DNA from: Sphingobacteriaceae bacterium UBA6709
GTDB lineage: Bacteria; Bacteroidota; Bacteroidia; Sphingobacteriales; Sphingobacteriaceae
DNA length: 54,880 nt
Direction: 5' to 3'
Assembly (NCBI GenBank): GCA_002454425.1
Contig: DKIV01000051.1
Span: 96,633 to 151,512 of the forward strand
Positions 1-7,033 of the stretch are shown here, in pieces. Every line of letters begins with the position of its first letter. Positions within the stretch are counted from its first letter, which is position 1. Position numbers and translations under genes: made by a program. A model generated the notes under the pieces. It had not been told where the DNA came from, ran no database searches, and was given only the letters and a program-made list of their open reading frames with translations.

Positions 1-912
1 GGGGTAAAAACGGGGGCCAGATGCATGACCTGAACAGGAGTCGTCCGGGCTATTTTATGTGACATACTGCGACATTGTGTGACAGTCTCACTTCTCTTCC
101 GATATGTTGGGTAATTGGCTGTTAGTCAGTAGAGATCCGCGGAGGTGGCAGGTTTTGTTGCGACGGATCGGATAGCGTGCTGAAGAATTAAGGTTCTGAA
201 AGACATGCTCTTGACTGGCGGAAAAGATTGTTTCATCTTTGTTCTGTCAGCGCTGCGTACCGGTACCCATCGCAGTGTCTCTGGCAACTCCGATTTCGCC
301 GGGAGGGTTCAGGCGACATGAGAAATGCATTTTTATTACCATGGCAAGAATTTCAATGAGGACGTGGAAGACGGTTCCGCAGTGAAGGTCGGGAAGGTTA
401 AATAAGCAGGCATGAAGGAGATTGGGAACCTGGTTCTCGTATTCCCGTTCTGCAACAACGTCGCGATGCGGTTGATGTGTGCCGATTTTCTGAGGAGGTG
501 TCGGTCCTGGCCGGCAGCAGCTCCGTCGGAGACAAGCGGGAGACTTCCAGGTATTTCAAGCTTATAGGATCCGGCTTACAACACCCGCCATTATTCGATC
601 TGTAAATTACAATTGGGAATGCGAGCGAGGCAATATTTAGAAAGTTAGACTGTTAATAAACTTAATGATTTTAAGGGCTTACTCTTCTCCATGTTGATGG
701 TTTGATTCACAATAACTTACCTATTGTCAGCACGGATGTTAAATTGGTATATAATTAATTTCCTGGAGCATGTTCCCTGCTGTTTGTCTCGTTCTTATGT
801 ATTGCTGTTAAAATCGATCTAAATATAAATAGTTGTATTTCAGTTATTTGTATTGTTTCTTTATAGCTGCCTCTGTAAACTTGTGATGTTTATTAACCTA
901 ATAGATTAAGTT
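1..912. other. Left-end region with no recognisable gene
   Basis: No frame holds a convincing protein. The first 600 bases look richer in G+C than the following 300, which are A+T-rich and probably form the upstream region of the cysteine-rich gene at 913. Short open stretches exist, for example about 50 codons from an ATG at 412 on the plus strand and about 60 codons without an ATG in another frame, but none shows a family motif. The first stretch may be a decayed gene or structural DNA at a contig end. Three TGYGACA repeats sit at 58-84. I saw no good TAnnTTTG promoter before 913. Confidence 0.5.
58..84. repeat. Three TGYGACA repeats with exact 10-bp period
   Basis: TGTGACA at 58-64, TGCGACA at 68-74 and TGTGACA at 78-84 start exactly 10 bases apart, so all three would lie on the same face of the helix. 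This is the layout of a multi-site operator or a short iteron array. No gene in the visible flank is clearly controlled by it, so the role is unknown; chance cannot be excluded for a 27-bp element. Confidence 0.4.
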
Positions 913-1158
913 ATGAAAATTAGTTTAGCAAGTTGTTGCGCAAACTGTGAGCATTTTTTAAATGGTCAGTTGTGCGGCGTTCAGGAAGTAGTGGTTAGTG
1001 AAAATCAGGTTTGTGAAGCTTATGAGTTTAAAGCTGTTCTTCACCGCGAAGACGATTGTTTAAAGTGTTCAAAGTTCCAGACCAACAATTGTGCACATCC
1101 ACAGAAAGCAAGTGAAGGCATTATGTGTACCGTTTGGTATCCTAGAGCCGCTTCATAG
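913..1158 (+). CDS. Small cysteine-rich protein with a duplicated four-cysteine motif
   Basis: This 81-residue protein has nine cysteines and no signal peptide or membrane segment, so it is probably cytosolic. It consists of two similar halves. Residues 9-37 read Cys-x2-Cys-x2-Phe, then Cys21, Cys34 and Tyr37. Residues 49-76 read Cys-x2-Cys-x2-Phe, then Cys60, Cys72 and Tyr76. The spacing suggests two metal sites (zinc or iron-sulfur), but no family is recognised and the function is unknown. The ATG at 913 follows an A+T-rich leader without a Shine-Dalgarno sequence, as usual in Bacteroidota. A terminator-like hairpin follows the stop, so it is probably a single-gene unit. The conserved pattern makes a chance ORF unlikely. 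Confidence 0.75.
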   Translation: MKISLASCCANCEHFLNGQLCGVQEVVVSENQVCEAYEFKAVLHREDDCLKCSKFQTNNCAHPQKASEGIMCTVWYPRAAS

Positions 1159-1176
1159 TCGCCGTTAAGCCAGGAG

Positions 1177-1216
1177 AAGCATCAAAAGGCAAAGGGGCTT
1201 GTTTTTTGATGCTTTT
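1177..1216 (+). terminator. Terminator-like hairpin after the cysteine-rich gene
   Basis: An 11-bp stem pairs 1177-1187 with 1204-1214 around a 16-base loop. The stem itself ends in a short T run (1213-1216). It lies 19 bases past the stop codon. The weak T tract makes it a moderate candidate. Confidence 0.55.
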
Positions 1217-1218
1217 GG

Positions 1219-1236
1219 ATGAACATGCATGTTCAT
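1219..1236. promoter_or_regulatory. 18-bp perfect palindrome
   Basis: The sequence ATGAACATGCATGTTCAT reads the same on both strands and has no loop, which suits binding of a dimeric protein better than an RNA hairpin. It lies just past the terminator-like hairpin and about 490 bases before the siderophore receptor. What it controls, if anything, is not visible. Confidence 0.35.
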
Positions 1237-1550
1237 TGGACCTAGGAAACCTTATTATTTCCAGCTATTTAGGCTGATAAACCTTTGTGTGCTTCGACTG
1301 AAATCGCTTCTGAATTATCGCAGCCAATATTAAAAGATGCCTGCCTGATCGTACCAAGCGAGTAAATTTATGGCGATCAGTCATACCTTCGGAAAAAAGC
1401 GTTGATGGCGCTTTTCGGGGTAAATGCATACTACGAACAGCCGAGCCCATTTCCTTTTAAGTAAATCAACTTGCACACCTGCTCTAAGCTTTCGCATTGC
1501 TGCAGAGCAGAGGCCTTAATTACAAGATTTACTCTTTTGAGTTGATTAAT
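1237..1550. other. Intergenic stretch without a supported gene
   Basis: This stretch lies between the 18-bp palindrome and the receptor promoter. A 61-codon minus-strand frame at 1265-1450 has no start context, family motif or plausible composition and was not accepted. A 9-bp inverted repeat has its left arm here (TAATTACAA, 1517-1525) and its right arm (1551-1559) on the promoter. Confidence 0.5.
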
Positions 1551-1580
1551 TTGTAATTATTCTAAATAAACATATCTTTG
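1551..1580 (+). promoter_or_regulatory. Promoter with Fur/PerR-like box before the siderophore operon
   Basis: TTG (1551-1553), a 19-base spacer and TATCTTTG (1573-1580) match the Bacteroidota primary sigma consensus (-33 TTTG/TTG, -7 TAnnTTTG). In the spacer, 1551-1565 reads TTGTAATTATTCTAA, a 7-1-7 inverted repeat with five of seven matching pairs that resembles Fur/PerR boxes of the TTATAATnATTATAA kind. A repressor bound there would cover the promoter. This fits iron control of a siderophore operon; the regulator itself is inferred. Confidence 0.6.
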
Positions 1581-1663
1581 CAAGCATTCGGCCTACCTAT
1601 GAGATACATTTAGCTTAAAGAATCATAATTTCAAAAGCAAGTAGCGCTGAAAAAAAAATGGCC

Positions 1664-1709
1664 GCATGGTCTGGTACACCATGCAGCCTGCCGGCAACGC
1701 CGGTTACTT
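1664..1709 (+). promoter_or_regulatory. Two tandem hairpins in the leader of the TonB receptor
   Basis: A 7-bp stem (1664-1670 with 1678-1684) is followed after six bases by a G+C-rich 5-bp stem (1691-1695 with 1699-1703) and the tail TTACTTTT. The pair lies in the roughly 140-base leader, about 25 bases before the start codon. It could be a weak attenuator or a structured translation leader. It does not match a riboswitch class I can name. Confidence 0.35.
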
Positions 1710-1727
1710 TTCAGAAATTAAAAAGTC

Positions 1728-4091
1728 ATGCAAATTAACAAAATTTTGCTAACTGGAATGCTATGTCTGGGCGTTTTATCTACGCGTGCTCAGGGCCAGT
1801 TATCAAGTCTAAAAGGATTATTGAAAGTACGGGGCGGAGAAGCTCTTCCAGCCGCCAGTATTCGACTCGATCAATCGGGGGTAGCAGCAGTATCAAATGC
1901 TTCGGGCATTTTTCAGCTTAGCGGTATCAAGCCAGGTAAGCATCATTTACATATCAAGGCTATTGGTTTCAAAAGCTATGATAAAGAAATAGAATTTAAA
2001 GCGGGTGAGCAAAAGGAGCTTTCTATAACCCTTGAAGCGAGCACAACGAATATGGACGAAGTGGTCGTTGTGGGGCGTACACAGAATCAGGAGGTTAACC
2101 GACAGGCATATAATGTTACGTCCGTTGACGCAAAAGCCCTCTATAATACCACCTTAGATATTTCCTCGGCACTGGATCGCGTGGCTGGTGTACGTGTCCG
2201 TGAATCAGGAGGGGTAGGATCCAACTTCAATTTCTCGCTAAATGGCTTTTCAGGAAATCACGTTCGTTTCTTTATTGACGGCATCCCGATGGAGAATTTC
2301 GGATCATCTTTTCAGATTAATAACATCCCCGTAAATATTGCTGAGCGTATCGAAGTATACAAAGGTGTGGTACCTGTTTGGTTAGGTTCAGATGCTCTGG
2401 GAGGTGCTGTAAATATTGTTACTGGCGACAGAAGCAAGAATTACATCGACGCCTCATACTCCTATGGCTCATTCAATACCCACAGGACGGTAGTAAACGC
2501 GGCGATAACCTCGAAGAAGGGCTTAACGGCGCAGATCAACTTATTCCAAAATTACTCTGATAACAACTATAAGGTCAGCGTTGAACCAGCGGTCGGTAAC
2601 GGAAAATACGGGCAGCTGGTAAGATTGCGCCGTTTTCACGATACATATCATAATGAGACAGCGATGGTTAATGTTGGCGTAGTTGATAAGCCTTATGCAG
2701 ACAAGCTTTTGTTGGGAATTACGCTGGGTAAGAATTACAAAGAAATTCAAACTGGTGCGCGCATGTCGACTGTTTTTGGTGGTTGGCATCGCCGCGGTAA
2801 TCTGGTTATGCCTACGCTGAAGTATCGTAAGGTAGATCTGATCCCAGGTCTGGATGTTACCTTAAATGCCGTTTATAATCTTGGTACAGAGCAGACGATT
2901 GACACGCTTGGCCGTCGCTATAATTGGTACGGAGGATACGGATCTTTTGAGATTGGAGGTGAGAGTAAGCGGACACTCTATAAATATCGAAATAACACTG
3001 GCATGGCAACCCTTACAGGGAACTACCGCCTGGGCGAACATCAATCTATTGCCCTCAGTAATGTTTTTAATACCTTCAACAGAAAAGGCTCTGACGCGAC
3101 AGATCCAAACAGCGCTAGCCTGGAGCTTACCCGTAAAACTAATAAGAACATATTGGGAGTAGCTTATAGTGTCAAGCTCTTTAACGCTCTGGATGCTTCA
3201 CTCTTCGGAAAGCACATCTATCAAAACAATGAGGTTGGAGACTCTCCTAATAATTCATCGACTATGAATAAGCTGGGTTACGGTACTGCTATAAGCTATT
3301 ACGTTACGCCGAGCTTTCAGCTTCGTACTTCTTATGAGTTAACGAATAGAATGCCGGAGGCAAACGAGATCTTTGGTGATGTAGAGAACTTTGAAGGTAA
3401 TCCGGGCTTGAAGCCTGAGAAAAGCGATAATTTTAATCTGGGGCTGAATTATAATTTCGCGATGGGTAAAAATCATCAGTTCGGTTTGATTGCCAATGGT
3501 ATCTACCGGTATGCTAGTAATTTTATTTTTACCCGCTTCAATCAAAACCAATCGAAGTTAGTCGCCGATAACAGAGAGGGGGTAAGGACCTTTGGAGGGG
3601 ACGCAGAACTGCGCTACCGCTATAAGGATATTATTTCTGCCGGTGCTACTGCCACTTATCAATACCTGCAGAACCTGCAGAAGTTAGAGCCTGTAAATAC
3701 TTCGCAGGGCATCAAGTACGTTGATAGCCCCGTATATGAGGATCAGATGCCGAATATTCCATACTTGTTTGGAAATGCTGATGTTTCAGGTACGATCAAG
3801 AACCTGGGAGGCAAAGGGAACAACCTCTCTATCGGCTATAATCTTTTATACGTGCACGCTTTTTGGCTGTACTGGCCGAGCCAGGGAAGTCCCAACGCCG
3901 GCGCCGAAAAAAGAGAGGTGCCTCAGCAGCTTAGTCACGATGTAAACCTGCTTTATAGTATGGCAAATGGACGATATAACATCGGTTTGGAGGCACGTAA
4001 CATTACTGACGCACTGTTGTATGACAATTTTAGTCTGCAAAAGCCTAGCAGAGCTTTCTACCTTAATCTGCGCTATTTTTTCAAAAAGTAA
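1728..4091 (+). CDS. TonB-dependent siderophore receptor (XusA-like)
   Basis: This 787-residue outer-membrane receptor would import a ferric siderophore using TonB energy. A signal peptide covers residues 1 to about 22. Residues 25-103 form a carboxypeptidase-like regulatory domain, typical of Bacteroidota receptors. A TonB-box-like DEVVVVG lies near 109, and the plug covers about 110-235 and includes FIDGIPMENFG and IERIEVYKG-type segments. The rest is the 22-strand barrel, ending in an aromatic-rich strand (LRYFFKK). It is first in an operon with a DUF4374 lipoprotein and a PepSY protein. As I recall, that is the gene order of the xenosiderophore system XusABC of Bacteroides thetaiotaomicron. 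It is not a SusC: it is too short and has no SusD partner. The ligand is not readable from sequence. Confidence 0.9.
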   Translation: MQINKILLTGMLCLGVLSTRAQGQLSSLKGLLKVRGGEALPAASIRLDQSGVAAVSNASGIFQLSGIKPGKHHLHIKAIGFKSYDKEIEFKAGEQKELSITLEASTTNMDEVVVVGRTQNQEVNRQAYNVTSVDAKALYNTTLDISSALDRVAGVRVRESGGVGSNFNFSLNGFSGNHVRFFIDGIPMENFGSSFQINNIPVNIAERIEVYKGVVPVWLGSDALGGAVNIVTGDRSKNYIDASYSYGSFNTHRTVVNAAITSKKGLTAQINLFQNYSDNNYKVSVEPAVGNGKYGQLVRLRRFHDTYHNETAMVNVGVVDKPYADKLLLGITLGKNYKEIQTGARMSTVFGGWHRRGNLVMPTLKYRKVDLIPGLDVTLNAVYNLGTEQTIDTLGRRYNWYGGYGSFEIGGESKRTLYKYRNNTGMATLTGNYRLGEHQSIALSNVFNTFNRKGSDATDPNSASLELTRKTNKNILGVAYSVKLFNALDASLFGKHIYQNNEVGDSPNNSSTMNKLGYGTAISYYVTPSFQLRTSYELTNRMPEANEIFGDVENFEGNPGLKPEKSDNFNLGLNYNFAMGKNHQFGLIANGIYRYASNFIFTRFNQNQSKLVADNREGVRTFGGDAELRYRYKDIISAGATATYQYLQNLQKLEPVNTSQGIKYVDSPVYEDQMPNIPYLFGNADVSGTIKNLGGKGNNLSIGYNLLYVHAFWLYWPSQGSPNAGAEKREVPQQLSHDVNLLYSMANGRYNIGLEARNITDALLYDNFSLQKPSRAFYLNLRYFFKK

Positions 4092-4125
4092 ATAAATAAA
4101 TCTCATTAATATAAAATCAATAGAA

Positions 4126-5331
4126 ATGAAAACTTCATTGAAAGGCTTCTTCGCGTCAGCGCTTATCGCTGCAACGCTGGCATCTTGTTCAAAATCTGAT
4201 AATGGACCTGCTAACCCGGGTAACTTTATTATTGCCGCGACTCCGGTGGCATCTACAGCGGTTGCGGATTATCTGCTAACTGCATCCAGTCTTGATACAG
4301 GAAAAGTTTCAACCACAGGTCAGGGTGTTGAACAGGATGGAACCTACAGATATTACGTAACACATAATAACAAGTTCTTCAGTATGCTTTACGGTCAGGG
4401 AAATCCTGGAGCTGTAACAGCCTATAACATCGTGGGTGGAAACCTTAACAAGGTGGCAAATTTTCAGACAGAAACGGTACAGGCCTTTGCTCCGGTAAAT
4501 AATGATCTCTTACTCGTTAAGCTTCCTCGTAACCTAACAACACCGAATGCATTATGGTACCAGGTGAGTACAGAGTCTCTATCTATTACAGGCCAGGGTA
4601 ATTTTGATGCTACGAAGTTGGCTAACAATGGAGAGATTGCTCATTTCAGCTGGATAAAGCAAGTTGGTAATAAAGTATTCGCACCTTTCTTCTGTATTTT
4701 TAACAATTCCTTTAGTACTAACTTTCCAAACACTGCATGGATAGCGGTATTCTCCTATCCTGAAATGAAGTTCGAGAAATTGATCACAGATAATAGAACC
4801 AGCTTTATTGGTAAATACTTTACTGATGGTTTAGCGGTAACTGAAAATGGCGATGTATATGCTTATTCTCCTGCAGTAGCGGCGAAAGACGGCAAGATGA
4901 CCTCAACCCTAAAATCTGCAATCACTCGTTTAAAGGCAAATACAACGGAGTTTGACCAATCATATTATCTTGACTTTGAAGGCATCTCTGGTGGTAATAA
5001 TATCACTAGCTGGATCTATGTTGGCAACAATACATTCGTAACATTCTCTACAACACCTGCTGAAAAAGGAGCTTACTCTGATGGCGTGAATGTAGGTATT
5101 CTAAATGTGGCTAACAAGACTTATAAAGCGGTAACAGGTCTTCCTGAGAAGGCAAAGATCCTTGATATGACAACGACTAACTACACTCCTAAAGATGGTA
5201 GAACTGCTTATTTCGGCGTGAATACTACTGACGGTAATTACGTTTACAAAGTTGATGCATCGAATGCTACAGCAACTCAAGGTTTGAAAGTAGAAGGAGG
5301 AATGATCACTGCTGTTCAGCATTTAGATTAA
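4126..5331 (+). CDS. DUF4374 surface lipoprotein (XusB-like siderophore-binding protein)
   Basis: This 401-residue protein starts with a lipoprotein signal (residues 1-20, lipobox LASC, Cys21) followed by a Ser/Asp-rich linker, which suggests surface exposure. The remainder is rich in short beta-strand segments (for example NITSWIYVGNNTFVTFS), as expected for a beta-propeller of the DUF4374 family. The family is found beside TonB receptors and PepSY proteins, and the Bacteroides member XusB binds ferric enterobactin. The likely job here is to capture a ferric siderophore and hand it to the receptor encoded 34 bases upstream. The assignment is from family appearance and context; the ligand is unknown. 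Confidence 0.82.
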   Translation: MKTSLKGFFASALIAATLASCSKSDNGPANPGNFIIAATPVASTAVADYLLTASSLDTGKVSTTGQGVEQDGTYRYYVTHNNKFFSMLYGQGNPGAVTAYNIVGGNLNKVANFQTETVQAFAPVNNDLLLVKLPRNLTTPNALWYQVSTESLSITGQGNFDATKLANNGEIAHFSWIKQVGNKVFAPFFCIFNNSFSTNFPNTAWIAVFSYPEMKFEKLITDNRTSFIGKYFTDGLAVTENGDVYAYSPAVAAKDGKMTSTLKSAITRLKANTTEFDQSYYLDFEGISGGNNITSWIYVGNNTFVTFSTTPAEKGAYSDGVNVGILNVANKTYKAVTGLPEKAKILDMTTTNYTPKDGRTAYFGVNTTDGNYVYKVDASNATATQGLKVEGGMITAVQHLD

Positions 5332-5375
5332 TATTTCGGGGGGCTAACGATCACAAGAAAAATAAGTTTATACCT

Positions 5376-6674
5376 ATGAGATCCGATAAGACTAAAAAAA
5401 CTAAAGATTCTACTTTCCGGAGAGTTAACAACTGGCTACATCTTTGGCTTGGGCTTATATCGGGCATCATTGTGTTGATCGTTTGCATTACCGGTTGTAT
5501 CTGGGTCTTTAATGAGGAAATTACGGCGCTAATGGAGCCAGAGACGAAGGTTGCATATCAGGATAAGCCTGTGTTGCAGCCTTCGCAACTCGCCGCCGTA
5601 GGGCATAAGCTGTTTCCTGATATGGTGGCCGGTTACGCGCAATACCAGCAGGGGCGCGCTGTTACGCTAAGTCTTAAGAAGCCGGGAGCTAATCAGCGCC
5701 GTGGCGGAGGAGTAACGCTAAAGTTAAATCCCTATACAGGCAAGGTGATAAAAACGGAGATAAGGAAGAAAGGAGATGTAGATTTCTTTCGCTTTATCTT
5801 GAATGGTCATCGGTTTCTTTGGCTTCCTTATAATATTGGTCGACCTATTGTTAATTACGGTACGTTGATATTCGTAATTCTGTTGATCACAGGCCTCGTT
5901 TGGTGGTATCCTAAAAAATGGAATAAGTCTACCCGCGACAAGAGCTTTAAGGTGAAATGGAACGCATCCTTTAAGCGTCTGAATATTGACCTGCATAATG
6001 TCTTCGGATTTTACTCGCTACTGTTTCTGGCGGCTATCGCCCTAACGGGCATGGTATATGGCATTAAATGGTATAGTGACGGGCTTTATTGGGTAACGAC
6101 CGGCGGCGAAAAGGCCGGCGAGTTCCGAAGGATACAATCGGATTCTTTGATGGCAGGCAAACTCTATACTCCGGAGAAGGCGATCGACCTGGCATGGAAT
6201 AAGGTAATTAGTCGCCATCCCAGATCGATGGGTTTCTATTATTCTTATCCCGATTCATCTGACGCTAAAGCTGTCATCTATATGACGGTATATCCTACTA
6301 AGGGACAATTCTACAACAGCCAGGCCTATACTTTTGATCAGCATACCCTCAAGGAATTTCCGCGGACAGACGCCTACGCGATGGATTATCAGAAAGCAGG
6401 ATTCGGCGTGAAGTTGCGCAAGATGAACTACGATATCCATGTGGGGAGCATCCTTGGATTTCCAGGTAAAGTGCTGGCGTTTCTCGCCTCATTAATTGGA
6501 GCGAGCTTACCTGTTACGGGTTTTCTAATCTGGTATAATCGGAAGTTTAAGAAAAAAGGCAAGAATAAAGAGGGCAATGTTGTCTCGCGGAGGGCAGATG
6601 TTCGAGGTCCCGCGAAATTCAGACCTACCGTTAAGCGAGTTCCTCAACTGGCTGCGGAATCAACCGAGCTATAG
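5376..6674 (+). CDS. PepSY-associated TM protein (XusC-like, inner-membrane iron reductase candidate)
   Basis: This 432-residue inner-membrane protein has the PepSY_TM layout. There are four hydrophobic helices, near residues 24-44, 150-175, 205-230 and 365-395, with two long periplasmic segments between them. Histidines at the helix ends (NWLHLW near 22, NGHRFLW, DLHNVFGF, YDIHVGS) are typical of the family and could bind heme. Such proteins sit in siderophore operons and are thought to reduce or process imported ferric complexes. It is 44 bases downstream of the lipoprotein and ends the operon before a strong terminator. Electron donor and substrate are not visible. Confidence 0.85.
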   Translation: MRSDKTKKTKDSTFRRVNNWLHLWLGLISGIIVLIVCITGCIWVFNEEITALMEPETKVAYQDKPVLQPSQLAAVGHKLFPDMVAGYAQYQQGRAVTLSLKKPGANQRRGGGVTLKLNPYTGKVIKTEIRKKGDVDFFRFILNGHRFLWLPYNIGRPIVNYGTLIFVILLITGLVWWYPKKWNKSTRDKSFKVKWNASFKRLNIDLHNVFGFYSLLFLAAIALTGMVYGIKWYSDGLYWVTTGGEKAGEFRRIQSDSLMAGKLYTPEKAIDLAWNKVISRHPRSMGFYYSYPDSSDAKAVIYMTVYPTKGQFYNSQAYTFDQHTLKEFPRTDAYAMDYQKAGFGVKLRKMNYDIHVGSILGFPGKVLAFLASLIGASLPVTGFLIWYNRKFKKKGKNKEGNVVSRRADVRGPAKFRPTVKRVPQLAAESTEL

Positions 6675-6709
6675 CTTTTTGCTATCCTTTAAGAGTTGAA
6701 AAATATTAG

Positions 6710-6735
6710 AAGGCGCTATAACAGGCGCCTTTTTT
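6710..6735 (+). terminator. Terminator of the siderophore operon
   Basis: A 7-bp G+C-rich stem (AAGGCGC 6710-6716 with GCGCCTT 6725-6731) and an 8-base loop are followed by a run of T. It lies 36 bases past the PepSY stop codon and separates this operon from the glycoside hydrolase cluster. Confidence 0.85.
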
Positions 6736-7033
6736 CGTTTTTGCGGGTTATGAGATCGTTCTTGAAATCTTGTTATATTTGCCTTATTTATTGAGTTTGG
6801 GGAGTTGATTTGCAAAATGTATTTAAATGCGGTGCATTTTCGCTTGTTTTTCTTCTCAGCAATAACATGAATTTGCATCGGCACGATCGTAAAATGACGT
6901 TCTCTCCAAGGGGGAGTGAAAGTGCCGGTTTTTGGGCTTAATGCTAAAATGTTACAATATAATGAGAACTTTATATAACAAATGCTGTGCAAGCAACGGT
7001 ATTTTTGCTCTTTAACCCGAACGACGAAAGCGT
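6736..7033. promoter_or_regulatory. Upstream region of the glycoside hydrolase cluster with two promoter candidates
   Basis: Two -7 elements match TAnnTTTG on the plus strand: TATATTTG at 6774-6781 and TATTTTTG at 7000-7007. Neither has a clear TTG at the ideal distance. The second would start transcription near 7012 and leave a short leader before the ATG at 7034, so it is the better candidate. A 107-codon minus-strand frame here overlaps the terminator and has no family features. Confidence 0.4.

Noticed and set aside
1265..1450. 61-codon minus-strand open frame
   Set aside because: No recognisable motif, short, and in a region with other intergenic signals.
1728..5331. TonB receptor plus lipoprotein as the SusC/SusD pair of the enzyme cluster
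   Set aside because: The receptor is shorter than SusC, the lipoprotein is DUF4374 rather than SusD-like, a PepSY gene follows, and a terminator separates them from the enzymes.
6669..6992. 107-codon minus-strand open frame between the PepSY and GH78 genes
   Set aside because: It overlaps the terminator and the upstream region of the enzyme cluster, has no family motif or start context, and its composition is not protein-like.
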